From Methylobacterium nodulans ORS 2060 (lineage in GTDB: Bacteria > Pseudomonadota > Alphaproteobacteria > Rhizobiales > Beijerinckiaceae), in contig NC_011894.1 in NCBI RefSeq assembly GCF_000022085.1, positions 6,384,501 through 6,448,500 of the forward strand: a stretch of DNA of 64,000 nt, written 5' to 3'. Under the pieces are notes generated by a model. It was given only the letters and a program-made list of their open reading frames with translations, did no database searches and was not told the origin of the DNA. Made by a program: the position numbers and the translations under genes. Position 1 is the first letter of the stretch. The number at the start of each line of letters is the position of its first letter. Shown here one piece after another: positions 55,587 to 64,000 of the stretch.

Positions 55587-56563
55587 TGGTCTGAGTTAGA
55601 AATCTGTTTGCAGAAACGCGCCACGTTGGCCAGAACCGCGTCGGTGGTCTTGGTCCACACGAACGGCTTGGGATGAGCGTTCGTCTCGGCGATGTCGCCC
55701 TGGATCGTCGCCTCCAGGTCCGCGGTGCTGGTGAAGGCACCCCGCTCCAGACGGCGCCGGCTCGGCAGCGCGAACCAGCACTCGACCAGGTTCAGCCACG
55801 ACGCGCTCGTCGGCGTGAAATGCAGATGAAACCGCGGATGCTGGACCAGCCCGTCGTGGATCAGCTTCGTTGTATGCGTCTTCAGGGTGTCGAGCACCAG
55901 GTGCACCGCCAAGTCCGGCGCCACACTGCTCTCAACCTGTTCAAGGGACGCGCGGAACTCGACGCTGCGATGACGCCGCGCAGCAGCCGATCACGGTGTC
56001 GGCCGTCACATCCAGAGCCGCAAACAGGTCGAGCGTGCCATGCCGGCGATCATCAGCGGTGGCCCGCTCGGCTCGGCCCAGCTGCAAGATGCGCGGCACG
56101 GCCGTCTGGCTCATCCCGCTGCGGTGAGCCATCGCGCGGGTGCTCCAGTGCGTGGCGTTGCGGGGCGCCTCCTCCAGGGTGAGGGCGACCAGCCGTTCGA
56201 CGGCCTCGTCGCTGATGCGGCGGGGCGCGCCGGAGCGCGGCGCATCGACGAGGCCCTCCAGCCGGTGCACGGCGAAGCGCTGGCGCCACAGCGCCACGGT
56301 CTGCCGGCTCACACCCAGCGCCGTGGCCACGGCCCAGATTGGTCGCGCCTGGCTCCGCACAGGCGAGGACGATGCGCACGTGTTGGGCGAGCGCCTGACC
56401 CGTGCCGTGCCCCCGCAGCAGGCGGTGCAGTTCGGTGCGTTCATTCTCACGAAGGTTCAGCACCACAGCTTTGGGTCCGCGCGCCATGGCGCACCTCCGG
56501 GCTCGGCGCGCGCCAGCCTGTTCCCGCAGCCCGCACATGCAAGTAGAGTTCTAACTCAGACCA
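55587..56563 (-). mobile_element. IS630-family element, degenerate, with matching terminal repeats
   Basis: TGGTCTGAGTTAGAA (55587-55601) and its exact complement (56549-56563) bound it. Inside, on the minus strand: 'GPKAVVLNLRENERTELHRL' start, 'AVATALGVSRQTVALWRQRF' (helix-turn-helix), 'VVLDTLKTH'-type segment ('VHLVLDTLKTHTTKLIHDGL') and 'HFTPTSASWLNLVECWFALP' (DDE end). Frame changes near 56400 and 55930 and a deletion of the first catalytic segment make it inactive. At 977 bp it is slightly short for the family. Confidence 0.75.
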
Positions 56564-56571
56564 CCAGCATT

Positions 56572-57045
56572 CCAGTTGCAACCTACGGCTGAGGTGCGCG
56601 CGTTGAGCAGCGGCTTGGTGAGCGCGCCGCCATGCGGACCAAGCAATCACGACGGCGGGCTCAATGCGCCGCTGCGCCAGCCGCATCGCTACGCGCCGGA
56701 TCTCCTGGACTGACCAGGGCACCAGAGAACTTGGCGACGAGCGCCATTTTTGGGGGAGACCCGTTCGCCAGCCGGCGCACCCGGGCAAGCATGGCGAAGG
56801 CCAGCATCACCAGCGAGACGTGCCGGTGCCAGCCATGCCAGGACCGGCTCTCGCTGTGGGCCAAGCCGAGTTCCGTCTTGGCGGTCTCGAAGGCGTCCTC
56901 GACCGCCCAGCGCCGGCCTTCCGCCACCAGCCTCGCGATGGGCATGCCGGCCCGGGCACCAGGTCGTGAAGGAGGCCAGAGCCCCGTCAGATAGGCTGCG
57001 CCGCACCAGCAATCCGCATGTCCACAGGCGCGTAAGGGAGGAGCC
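56572..57045 (-). pseudogene. IS701-family transposase C-terminal remnant
   Basis: 'RRSLSDGALASFTTWCPG', 'RRWAVEDAFETAKTELGLAH', 'SWHGWHRHVSLVMLAFAMLA' and, after frame changes, 'PWSVQEIRRVAMRLAQRRIE' and 'VIAWSAWRRAHQAAAQRAHL': the second half of an IS701-type transposase. It shares the middle block with the fragment at 19190-19480. It ends directly at the tRNA-Asn 3' terminus, which marks the right limit of the accessory region. Confidence 0.75.
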
Positions 57046-57048
57046 GGC

Positions 57049-57124
57049 TGGCTCCCCGAGCAGGACTCGAACCTGCGACAAGGCGATTAACAGTCGCCTG
57101 CTCTACCAGCTGAGCTATCGGGGA
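57049..57124 (-). tRNA. tRNA-Asn (anticodon GTT)
   Basis: 76 nt on the minus strand including CCA. Acceptor TCCCCGA/TCGGGGA, D-arm 'GCTCAGCTGGTAGAGC', anticodon loop CTGTTAA (GTT), T-arm 'CAGGTTCGAGTCCTG'. Its 3' end faces the IS-rich region, so it could serve as an integration site for that region, although no tyrosine recombinase gene adjoins it here. Confidence 0.96.
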
Positions 57125-57313
57125 TCACGCTGGGGCGCCTCTCTAGGCGAAACGCGGCCCGCCGTCAAATCGATCCGCGGACGCCCGTGCGAGGGGCCCC
57201 GATCAACCATGTGTCGCAGGACACAGCACCCCGCGGCGGAGCTTGCGAGGGTGCGCCCGTCGGCTCCCGGGACGGCATCCTGCCCCCGGCAGCCCCGATC
57301 CGGGTGGTCGATC

Positions 57314-57691
57314 ATGAAATCCCTCGTGCTGGGCCTTGCCGCCACCATCGCGCTCTCCGCCGCCACCGGCGCACACGCCGCCCTCACCATCGCCAGCGCC
57401 GATCCCGGTCCGTCCGCCGAGACCGCTGCGCCCCCGCCCGCCGCTCCGCCGCCCGCGCCCGAAGCGGAGAGCGCGCCTGAGCCGCCGCCTGCCGCCCGGC
57501 CGGCGCCGCGTCGCCGGGCGGCCGCTCCCGCCGCCAAGCCCGCCGGCTATCGCTCCGCCCGCTACGGCGGAGGCCACGGCGCCACCTGGAAGACGGGGAA
57601 GAATGCCTACGGCTTCGAGGGCACCTTCGGCGGCTGCCGCTTCGTCGGCTCCAGCGGGCCCGGCGGCTACAAGCTCGATCGCAGCTGCTGA
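57314..57691 (+). CDS. Secreted Pro/Ala-rich hypothetical protein
   Basis: 125 residues. Signal peptide 'KSLVLGLAATIALSAATGAH' (1-~23), then a Pro/Ala/Glu-rich linker (~35-78) and a small conserved-looking C-terminal domain: 'GYRSARYGGGHGATWKTGKN' and 'GFEGTFGGCRFVGSSGPGGY' with two Cys. Long Pro-rich linkers often span the periplasm or peptidoglycan. No family recognised. The 57125-57313 gap shows no other feature. Confidence 0.6.
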   Translation: MKSLVLGLAATIALSAATGAHAALTIASADPGPSAETAAPPPAAPPPAPEAESAPEPPPAARPAPRRRAAAPAAKPAGYRSARYGGGHGATWKTGKNAYGFEGTFGGCRFVGSSGPGGYKLDRSC

Positions 57692-57881
57692 GGCGCGCAA
57701 CGTCCTTCGCGCGCTCCTGACCCTGATGCTCCATCGCAGCGCGAGCAATAACGCGATCGCCGCGCGCGTCTCAGCCACCGCGATCCGCCTCGACTGACCC
57801 CGAAACCTGTCCGCCGGATCACAGGATCGCGGAAAAGTGCGGATTCACCTCGGTTTTGATGTGAACATGCAACGATTCCTG

Positions 57882-57908
57882 TTGACGCTGCGCGCCCGAC
57901 ACTACACT
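57882..57908 (+). promoter_or_regulatory. Possible promoter of the MucR-like gene
   Basis: TTGACG (57882-57887), 15-bp spacer, TACACT (57903-57908), 33 bp before the ATG. The short spacer lowers confidence. The following 'CACAGGGATACATAG' is a weak Shine-Dalgarno region. Confidence 0.3.
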
Positions 57909-57940
57909 GGTGTGTCATGCGCAAGCACAGGGATACATAG

Positions 57941-58510
57941 ATGAGCGAGACTGAAGCAGCGGCCGTCGACCTGAGCGGCCTGACCAGCGATATCGTGTCG
58001 GCCTACGTTTCGAAGAACAACGTCCCGAGTGCCGAGCTGCCGACGCTGATCCGCAGCGTCTACGACGCGCTCCGCACCATCGGGAAGCCCGCGACCCCTG
58101 CCGCAGACGAGACGCCGAAGGCGACGCCCGCGCAGATCCGCAAGTCAATCACCGTCGATCACCTCGTCAGCTTCATCGACGGCAAGCCTTACAAGTCCCT
58201 CAAGCGCCACCTGACGAAACACGGCCTGACGCCCGAGGCCTACCGGGCGAAGTTCGGCCTGCCGCGCGACTACCCGATGGTGGCCGAGAGCTACGCCCGG
58301 CAGCGCTCGGAGCTCGCCCGCAGCCTCGGCCTGGGCCAGATCCGGCGCGAGCGCGCCAAGGCGAAGGCCGCAGCCTCGGCGCCCAATGTGGCGGAGATGG
58401 TCGAAACGCCCGCGCCGCCCCCGGCGCCCGTGATCGCCGAAGCACCCGCCGAGGTTCCGGCGAAGAAGCCGGCCCGCCGCTCCCGCGCGGCCAAGGCCGC
58501 CGCCGAGTAG
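57941..58510 (+). CDS. mucR: Ros/MucR-family transcriptional regulator
   Basis: 189 residues. The family is clear: 'DLSGLTSDIVSAYVSKNNVP' at the N-terminus, then the zinc-finger region 'KSITVDHLVSFIDGKPYKSL' + 'KRHLTKHGLTPEAYRAKFGL', and 'PRDYPMVAESYARQRSELAR'. In classical Ros/MucR the segment reads 'CLEDGK..KSLKRHL..H' with two zinc-binding Cys; here it is 'SFIDGK', so the Cys pair is absent while the His remain. The C-terminal tail is a long Ala/Pro/Lys-rich extension ending 'KKPARRSRAAKAAAE', an extra DNA-binding-type tail. MucR regulates exopolysaccharide, motility and symbiosis genes in Rhizobiales, so it could influence the glycan genes here (inference). Confidence 0.88.
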   Translation: MSETEAAAVDLSGLTSDIVSAYVSKNNVPSAELPTLIRSVYDALRTIGKPATPAADETPKATPAQIRKSITVDHLVSFIDGKPYKSLKRHLTKHGLTPEAYRAKFGLPRDYPMVAESYARQRSELARSLGLGQIRRERAKAKAAASAPNVAEMVETPAPPPAPVIAEAPAEVPAKKPARRSRAAKAAAE

Positions 58511-58658
58511 GCACCCGCCTCGACGCGGCCCGCCACCTTGCCGGGCCGCGCCAGCCTCCGGGCGAGATTCGGCCGGCACCGCCGTTCTTGACCGCTCCCG
58601 CCGCCGAACCGATAAGCCCGCGGCGACGCTCCGGCGCGCTGGTTCCCTGGCGGTGGCG

Positions 58659-59039
58659 ATGCGAACCGCAATCCTGCTCTCCCTCTGGCTCTGTGCCGAC
58701 GGCGTCGCCGCGGGCGAGCAGCTGCCGGCCCTCGACCCGCGCACGGCCTATTCCGAGTTCCGCATCAGCCTCGCGCTCCAGGGCTGGAAGCCCGACCAGG
58801 CGGCCAAGAGCCGCGCAACCTGCGTGAGCGGTCGCACGCGGATCTGCGAGACCTACGCGGAGGCGATCACCTGCCGTCGGACGACACCCTCCCGCTGCCT
58901 GTTTCTCTGGACCAAGAACCAGACGCAGATCGAGATCGAGACCGTCGGCAGCAAGGCGCAGGGAATCACGGTCGATCAGATGCGCTGCCGCAGCGGCTGC
59001 CTCGCCGCCGAGCCGGCCCGGCCATCGGTCGACCACTGA
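58659..59039 (+). CDS. Secreted Cys-containing hypothetical protein
   Basis: 126 residues from the ATG at 58659 (a GTG two codons earlier is possible). Signal peptide 'RTAILLSLWLCADGVAAGEQ'. Four or more Cys after the signal ('ATCVSGRTRICETYAEAITC', 'MRCRSGCLA') suggest disulfide-bonded structure in the periplasm. 'YSEFRISLALQGWKPDQAAK' resembles small 'GW-P' motif proteins of methylobacteria (from memory). No function known. Confidence 0.65.
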   Translation: MRTAILLSLWLCADGVAAGEQLPALDPRTAYSEFRISLALQGWKPDQAAKSRATCVSGRTRICETYAEAITCRRTTPSRCLFLWTKNQTQIEIETVGSKAQGITVDQMRCRSGCLAAEPARPSVDH

Positions 59040-59081
59040 GCCGGGGGACCAGCGGCAATGCCCCCGCCGGCACTGGGGGTC

Positions 59082-59393
59082 TCAGCCTTGCGGACCGCCC
59101 AGCATCGCCTGCATCTGCGTGAGCTGCGCGATATGCAGCCGGATCAGCGGCAGCGCGCTGCGCGCGATGCGGCGCAGGCCCGGATCCTCGCCGCTCTCCG
59201 CATAGGAGCCATGGGTCGCCAGCGCCTCCCGGTGCCCGTGCAACTGGGCCTTGACGAAGGTGGCGTCGTATTGCGGCCCGGGCTGCAGACCGGAGAGATG
59301 GGACGCGATCGGGGCCTTCTGGGCGTCGCTGGTCATGGACGGACCGGCCGCACCCGGGGGCCCGGTTGCACGGGGCCGAGCGCTCGCGGACAT
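59082..59393 (-). CDS. DUF4142-like protein, short form
   Basis: 103 residues; an in-frame ATG at 59336 is an alternative start. 'YDATFVKAQLHGHREALATH' and 'GEDPGLRRIARSALPLIRLH' + 'IAQLTQMQ' match the last two helices of DUF4142 (ferritin-like putative outer-membrane proteins, normally ~170-200 residues with a signal peptide). The signal peptide and first helices are missing, so this may be a truncated relative. Confidence 0.5.
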   Translation of the reverse strand: MSASARPRATGPPGAAGPSMTSDAQKAPIASHLSGLQPGPQYDATFVKAQLHGHREALATHGSYAESGEDPGLRRIARSALPLIRLHIAQLTQMQAMLGGPQG

Positions 59394-59574
59394 AATCTCG
59401 ACACGAGAGCGCCTGTTCCTTTGGCCCGAAGCGCTCGGCCCGGGGGCCCGGAACCTGCGGGGTGCCCGGAACTTGCAAGTGGTCCCTCGCCGATGGCGGG
59501 GAGGCCGCCGGACGGGCGCCCGGCCGGGCGCCGCAAGGCCCGAGACACCGGACCGGGAGAGGAGAAACGCGGCG

Positions 59575-59847
59575 ATGCAGGATCGAACGTCGCCCCCCCT
59601 CCAGGTGGACCAGCAGCTCCAGCGGGTGCTGGCCGCCTCCCTGGCCCTCGCAGAGCAGACGGCGCTCCTCGGCCTCGCACTGCAGATCGCGTGGCTCGAA
59701 GCCTGGATACGCCCGATCCTGCAGGCGAGCGACGCCTATCAGAGCTGGCGGGCGCAGCAGGAGCGGCGCGCCCGGCTGGTGCGGCGCGGCATTCCGGACC
59801 AGCTTGCCCGGCAGAGCCTGCGACTCGTGGAGCAGCGGCGCGGTTGA
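59575..59847 (+). CDS. Small helical hypothetical protein
   Basis: 90 residues; AGGAG lies ten bases before the ATG. Amphipathic helices ('VDQQLQRVLAASLALAEQTA', 'LQIAWLEAWIRPILQASDAY') and an Arg-rich end ('QQERRARLVRRGIPDQLARQ'). Looks like a phasin-sized helical protein but no signature is present. Function unknown. 59848-60115 contains no other gene. Confidence 0.5.
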   Translation: MQDRTSPPLQVDQQLQRVLAASLALAEQTALLGLALQIAWLEAWIRPILQASDAYQSWRAQQERRARLVRRGIPDQLARQSLRLVEQRRG

Positions 59848-60115
59848 GCGGCGGCCCGTCCCGGCATTGACCCGGCGGCAGGAACCCGCCGCGGCGTGGC
59901 CCGTTGACAAATCCAGGAGGGTAGAACGACCCGTCGTGCGGCGTGTGAAACCGCACGCCGTTCGTGCGCGCTTTCGTGTTTACCGAATTTCGAAAGGACA
60001 CGCTTGTCGGGCAGCAACCCTTCGGGCGTTCGCGACTTATCTATGGCAGAATGGCGGCCAGGCAGCGCACTGCCGACCACGACGACGCGAAGCTCTCAGG
60101 AACAGGATACACGAC

Positions 60116-60382
60116 ATGCGCGCGCTCTTCGGCGCCCGGCTGACTCTGCTCGCCGCTCTGACCGCCGGTGCGGGCCTCGCGGCTGCCCCGGGATTCGCAG
60201 CGCCCGCCGTCGACAAGGCGCCCGCCAAGGCGCAGAGCCGCAGCCCGGCGGTCCGCGACGTCACCGCGACGGCGACCATGCCGGAGGAGGGGACGGACGA
60301 CGCCAACTGCACCACCGCGCGCAAGCGCCTGTTCGTGGAAGGCGAGGGCTGGATCGTCCGCCGCGTCACCACCTGCCGCTGA
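60116..60382 (+). CDS. Small secreted hypothetical protein
   Basis: 88 residues. Signal peptide 'RLTLLAALTAGAGLAAAPGF' (cleavage near 'FAA'). The mature part has two Cys ('DANCTTARKRLFVEGEGWIV' ... 'VTTC'), probably one disulfide. Similar Cys-TxxRKRLWVEGEGWIVRR-type proteins are widespread in methylobacteria (from memory), function unknown. Confidence 0.65.
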   Translation: MRALFGARLTLLAALTAGAGLAAAPGFAAPAVDKAPAKAQSRSPAVRDVTATATMPEEGTDDANCTTARKRLFVEGEGWIVRRVTTCR

Positions 60383-60445
60383 CGCGACACCCCGGCGGTC
60401 GCGACTCCGTGCCCCGGGAAGCGGCCAGGAGAGCAGCCATGAAAA

Positions 60446-60470
60446 ACCCCGCCTCCAGGGGAGGCGGGGC
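60446..60470 (-). terminator. Rho-independent terminator of the MFS gene
   Basis: Read on the minus strand: CCCCGCCTCC-CCT-GGAGGCGGGG followed by TTTTT (plus strand 'aaaaa' at 60442-60446). It is 24 bp past the stop of the transporter gene and reads in its direction. Confidence 0.8.
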
Positions 60471-60493
60471 TTGGCCTGTGGATGCGTCCGCGC

Positions 60494-62227
60494 TCAGGCG
60501 AGGATATCGCGGTCCTTGGTCTCCGGCACGAACAGGAGGCCGATGACGAAGGTCATCATGGCGATCACGATCGGGTACCAGAGGCCGTAATAGATGTCGC
60601 CGGTCTGGGCCACCATGGCGAAGGAGGTGGCGGGCAGGAGGCCGCCGAACCAGCCGTTGCCGATGTGGTAGGGCAGGGACATCGAGGTGTAGCGGATGCG
60701 GGTCGGGAACAGCTCGACCAGCGCCGCCGCGATCGGGCCGTAGACCATCGTCACGTAGAGGACGAGAACCGTCAGGATGGCGACCACGATCAGCTTCTGG
60801 CCCGAGAAGATGTCGATCGGGTTCGCCGCCTTGATGATGTCGGGGTTGTTGGCGCCCGGATAGCCCGCCTCCGTGAGGGCGGCCGGAACCGCCTTGGCGA
60901 AGGCCGGATCGCTCACCGCGAAGTCCTTGCCCGCGATGCTGACGGTGGTGGGCGTGCCGGCCGGGACCGCCTCGGTCCGGTAGTTCACCGCGCTGCGGGC
61001 GAGCAGCGCCTTGGCGATGTCGCACTCCTTGGTGAACTTGGCCGTGCCGACGGGATTGAACTGGAACGAGCACTCGTCCGGGTTCGTCTTGACCACCACC
61101 TCGACGCTGCCCTGCGCCGCGTAGAGCTTCGGGTTGGCATTGGCGGTGAGCACCTTGAACAGCGGGAAGTAGGTCATCGCCGCGATCAGGCAGCCGCCCA
61201 GGATGATCGGCTTGCGGCCGATCTTGTCGGACAGCGCCCCGAAGAACAGGAAGCCGCCGGTGCCGAGGATCAGCGACCACGCGATCAGCACGTTCGCGGT
61301 GTACTGGTCGACCTTAAGGATGCTCTGGAGGAAGAACAGGGCGTAGAACTGGCCCGTGTACCAGACAACGGCCTGGCCGGCGGTGAGGCCGAGGAGCGCG
61401 AGGAGCGCCCATTTGGCATTGCGCCACTGGCCGAACGCCTCCGAGAGCGGCGCCTTCGAGTGCGTGCCCTCCTCCTTCATCTTCTTGAAGGCGGGGCTCT
61501 CCTGCATCTGCAGCCGGATCCAGACCGAGATGGCGAGCAGCACCACCGAGACCAGGAAGGGAATGCGCCAGCCCCAGACCTGGAAGGCCGTGAGCGTCGT
61601 CGTCGTGCCGTCCGGGTTCTGCGTGACGGTGGCCGGATAGGCCGTGTTCACGTAGCCCTGCGTCGACAGGATGATGATGAGCGACAGAAGCAGGCCCAGC
61701 GTCGCCGTGGTCTGGATGAACGACGTGTAGAAGCCGCGCCGGCCGCGGGGCGCGTGCTCGGCCACGTAGACCGCGGCCCCTCCGTACTCGCCGCCCAGCG
61801 CGAGGCCCTGGAACATGCGCAAAGCGAGCAGCGTCACGGGCGCGACCCAGCCGATGCCGTAGGCGGACAGCATGCCGTAGGAGGGCAGCAGGCCGACGCA
61901 GAAGGTCGACAGGCCCATGATCAGGATGGTGATGAGGAAGGTGTGCTTGCGCCCGACCATGTCGCCGAGCCGCCCGAACACCAGGGCGCCGAAGGGCCGC
62001 ACCAGGAAGCCCGCCGCGAAGGCGAGCAGCGCGAAGATATTGCGGGTCGCCTCCGGGTAGGCGGAGAAGAACTGCGCGCCGATCACCGCGGCGAGCGAGC
62101 CGTAGAGATAGAAGTCGTACCACTCGAAGACGGTGCCGAGGGACGAAGCCAGGATGACCCGCTTCTCCTCCCGGGTCATCGGCCGGGCGGTGTCCACCGC
62201 CTGACCGACCGCGGTTGCTGTTGCCAT
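60494..62227 (-). CDS. MFS transporter, metabolite:H+ symporter (MHS) type
   Basis: 577 residues with twelve predicted membrane segments. The MHS signatures are present: 'SSLGTVFEWYDFYLYGSLAA' in TM1, 'GRLGDMVGRKHTFL' (loop 2-3), 'LALRMFQGLALGGEYGGAAV' (TM4), 'GALSDKIGRKPII' (loop 8-9). Relatives carry alpha-ketoglutarate, shikimate, proline or citrate. About 110 extra residues (~360-470: 'PKLYAAQGSVEVVVKTNPDE' ... 'AGKDFAVSDPAFAK') sit between TM10 and TM11, giving it more length than the ~430-residue norm; this insertion occurs in a known subset. Substrate cannot be deduced. It is a single gene with its own terminator. Confidence 0.88.
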   Translation of the reverse strand: MATATAVGQAVDTARPMTREEKRVILASSLGTVFEWYDFYLYGSLAAVIGAQFFSAYPEATRNIFALLAFAAGFLVRPFGALVFGRLGDMVGRKHTFLITILIMGLSTFCVGLLPSYGMLSAYGIGWVAPVTLLALRMFQGLALGGEYGGAAVYVAEHAPRGRRGFYTSFIQTTATLGLLLSLIIILSTQGYVNTAYPATVTQNPDGTTTTLTAFQVWGWRIPFLVSVVLLAISVWIRLQMQESPAFKKMKEEGTHSKAPLSEAFGQWRNAKWALLALLGLTAGQAVVWYTGQFYALFFLQSILKVDQYTANVLIAWSLILGTGGFLFFGALSDKIGRKPIILGGCLIAAMTYFPLFKVLTANANPKLYAAQGSVEVVVKTNPDECSFQFNPVGTAKFTKECDIAKALLARSAVNYRTEAVPAGTPTTVSIAGKDFAVSDPAFAKAVPAALTEAGYPGANNPDIIKAANPIDIFSGQKLIVVAILTVLVLYVTMVYGPIAAALVELFPTRIRYTSMSLPYHIGNGWFGGLLPATSFAMVAQTGDIYYGLWYPIVIAMMTFVIGLLFVPETKDRDILA

Positions 62228-62976
62228 GGGGCGTTCCTCTATGGTGCGAGCCGCGTGGCCGGCGGGGCGTCCCGCCGGGCGGCCCGGTCGCCGCGCGATC
62301 TCGATCCGCGCGGGAGGTCGGGACCGGTAGATCCGGCCTCCGCGGGGACTCCCGTCACGGTCGCAAACCGAGGGTTAATCCAGCCGCGGCCCGGGCCCAA
62401 TTCTCCGTTCGTCGTCAGACTTTCGGATCATCCGGCGTCATCCCGGCCCGGGAGAGCCGCCCATGGGTCGTCGATCGTGGCACGCCCCGGGCTTTGCCAT
62501 GACAGCGTCCCGCATACCGCAGAGGAATATGAACAGATCGAGGGATATCGTCTCCGCCGTTTCGGCCGAACCTGCACCGTTGCAGACAACAATACTCCGG
62601 ATCAGGTTATGTTTTTTCTCTGACAAAAGGGAGCCGAGGAGCGACTCAAGCCTGGCCGTTGCGCGCGACCCTTACCGCGAGTTGCATGATCTGGATCCTG
62701 CGTTGAGCCAGCTTGGCCGAATGGCCGCACCCGCGAGGGTTATTCAGCGCGGCGCCACGCATCCGCATCTCAAACCGACCTGATCCTTGCAGGTATTTAC
62801 ACGATACGGCCGAATATTATTCCGGATTTTCACGCCGGAGTTGTTCCCGTTTTACACAGGTTTCAGATCGGTCGAATGCGTGCGTTCCGCTTAATAGCTT
62901 GTTAACCCTAGGCCACTGGAGGGCTTGGGGGGCGCCTCCAATCACGAAGATCGGACGACGTGGGAATCGAAAGCTC
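62228..62976. other. Intergenic between divergent genes, no gene seen
   Basis: 749 bp. The left part upstream of the transporter is GC-rich. Small frames on both strands (for example 62438-62626 minus) lack ribosome-binding sites. Promoters for both flanking genes should lie here; none matches consensus convincingly. The part after 62780 is AT-richer. Confidence 0.3.
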
Positions 62977-64000
62977 ATGAGCCGCAATTCAGCACAGGCG
63001 ATCCGCGAGACGAGCCAAGCTCTGCTCAAGGCGCCTCGAACTCCCGCCATGGCAAATGTCGCGGTTCCGGCGGCGCGGGTCGTGCACTCACCTTCCGTCT
63101 ATACGCGCCTTCCGGTCCACTCCCGCGAGCGGCACTACGCGGCGGTGGCGTACGATGTGAACCGCGCCCTCGATCAAGTCTACGACATCGCCCTCTCGGA
63201 GGGATACGACCCCTTCATCTCCGAGTTGATCGATTTCCTCGGCCTGATGAAGGACTCGTTCAAGGAGAAGACCTGGCGCGAGGCGGTCCTTCCGGCGGCC
63301 CGCGAGCACAAGGTGGCGGCGCTCGTGCACGAATGCCCCTTCACGCGCCATTCCTACCTGCGTCCGCGCGGCTATCCGGGCGATGCCGGGCTGCTCGATT
63401 TCGTCTACCGCCATCCGGTCGCCCGTCCGCTGGAAGGCGCCGCCACGGCCGGGGGGCGGTCGGTCATGGCCCACACGGTGAACGTCACGGCCTGCGAGGC
63501 CGTCCGTCAGCGCAAGGAGATCCTCGCCCGGACGATCGACGAGGTCGCCCGCCTGCGCCCCGGGGCGGAGGTGCTCGCCGTGGCCTGCGGGCACCTGCGC
63601 GAAGCGGAATCGAGCCTCGCGCTGCGGGAAGGCCGGGTGTCGCGCCTCGTCGCCACCGATCAGGACCCGGTCAGCCTGGAGACGGTGGCCGCCTACCGGG
63701 ACACGATCTCGCCCGCGATCGAGGTCCGCAACCTCAGCGTCCGGCACTTCATCGCCGCCAAGCACGACCTCGGGAGCTTTGATCTCGTCTACGCCGCCGG
63801 CCTGTACGACTATCTGGAGGAGCGGCTCGCAGCCCGGCTGACGCGCAGCCTGTTCGGCCTCCTGAACAGCGGCGGCCGCCTGCTCGTCCCGAACTTCCGC
63901 ACCGGCGTGCGGGAGGAGGCCTATATGGAAGCCTACATGGACTGGTACCTCCTGTACCGGTCCCGGGCCGAGATCGAAGCCTTCGCGGCCGAGATTCCGG
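62977..64000 (+). CDS. SAM-dependent methyltransferase-like protein, 3' end outside window
   Basis: 341 codons from the ATG at 62977 run open to the window end. The middle 'CPFTRHSYLRPRGYPGDAGL' + 'LDFVYRHP' is the 'PRGY.GD...D..Y' block of proteins annotated as extracellular-factor (3-hydroxypalmitate methyl ester) biosynthesis or related methyltransferases. The C-terminal half is a methyltransferase fold: 'GAEVLAVACGHLREAESSLA' (motif I; the Gly-rich loop is 'ACGHLRE', divergent), 'SRLVATDQDPVSL', 'SFDLVYAAGLYDYLEERLAA' and 'LLNSGGRLLVPNF'. Its role could be lipid- or signal-related methylation. Composition matches the core flank. Confidence 0.68.
   Translation, partial: MSRNSAQAIRETSQALLKAPRTPAMANVAVPAARVVHSPSVYTRLPVHSRERHYAAVAYDVNRALDQVYDIALSEGYDPFISELIDFLGLMKDSFKEKTWREAVLPAAREHKVAALVHECPFTRHSYLRPRGYPGDAGLLDFVYRHPVARPLEGAATAGGRSVMAHTVNVTACEAVRQRKEILARTIDEVARLRPGAEVLAVACGHLREAESSLALREGRVSRLVATDQDPVSLETVAAYRDTISPAIEVRNLSVRHFIAAKHDLGSFDLVYAAGLYDYLEERLAARLTRSLFGLLNSGGRLLVPNFRTGVREEAYMEAYMDWYLLYRSRAEIEAFAAEIP

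Noticed and set aside
60482..62623. 713-codon open frame on the plus strand, opposite the MFS transporter
   Set aside because: Antisense shadow; the minus-strand frame has all MFS motifs and its own terminator.

Overview
The window comes from a GC-rich alphaproteobacterium, most likely a Methylobacterium/Methylorubrum-type Rhizobiales chromosome. This rests on codon use, a Ros/MucR-family regulator, a stand-alone FliN, LipB, and the mix of IS families (IS66, IS630, IS110, IS256, IS3, IS701, IS481, IS5, group II introns). The genus is an inference from style, not from a database match.

Layout. Positions 1-3411 are the end of an integrated element: small overlapping phage-like genes, an XRE repressor-like gene, an excisionase-like gene and a tyrosine integrase abutting the 3' end of a tRNA-Leu(GAG) gene. 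Positions 3516-4810 are core genes (tRNA-Leu, fliN-like, lipB). Positions ~4811-57048 form a large accessory region of lower, patchy GC content, packed with broken insertion sequences. Positions 57049-64000 return to dense, GC-rich core-like sequence: tRNA-Asn(GTT), a MucR-like regulator, small secreted proteins, an MHS-type MFS transporter, and a methyltransferase-like gene cut by the window end.

The accessory region has two kinds of cargo. The first is glycan biosynthesis. The complete GDP-L-fucose branch is present (manC, gmd, fcl, 44566-48148), with a second, decayed gmd at 20766-21471. There are several glycosyltransferases (GT2+GT4 fusion, O-fucosyltransferase-like, GT61, GT32-like/methyltransferase fusion, GT4/WbsX fusion, GT2 with a long N-terminal repeat array), two FkbM methyltransferases, two further methyltransferases and a sulfotransferase. 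No flippase, polymerase or ABC exporter is visible, so the glycan acceptor is unknown. The second is large secreted proteins: an 828-residue FG-GAP/VCBS protein with perfect 141-bp tandem repeats, facing a GDSL esterase with RTX and VCBS repeats; two tail-fibre-like proteins with signal peptides; and a small beta-helix protein. Together they could build and decorate a cell-surface or secreted glycoconjugate (inference).

The mobile DNA is mostly wreckage. Only the IS66 element at 34439-36897 has all its ORFs intact. Notable junctions: two cargo genes (25536 and 37241) end in a TAA stop contributed by the same IS630-type terminal repeat; an IS66-type transposase remnant is fused to the 3' part of a group II intron; a ~600-bp internally deleted IS630 keeps both inverted repeats; and two different IS66 right ends lie in tandem.
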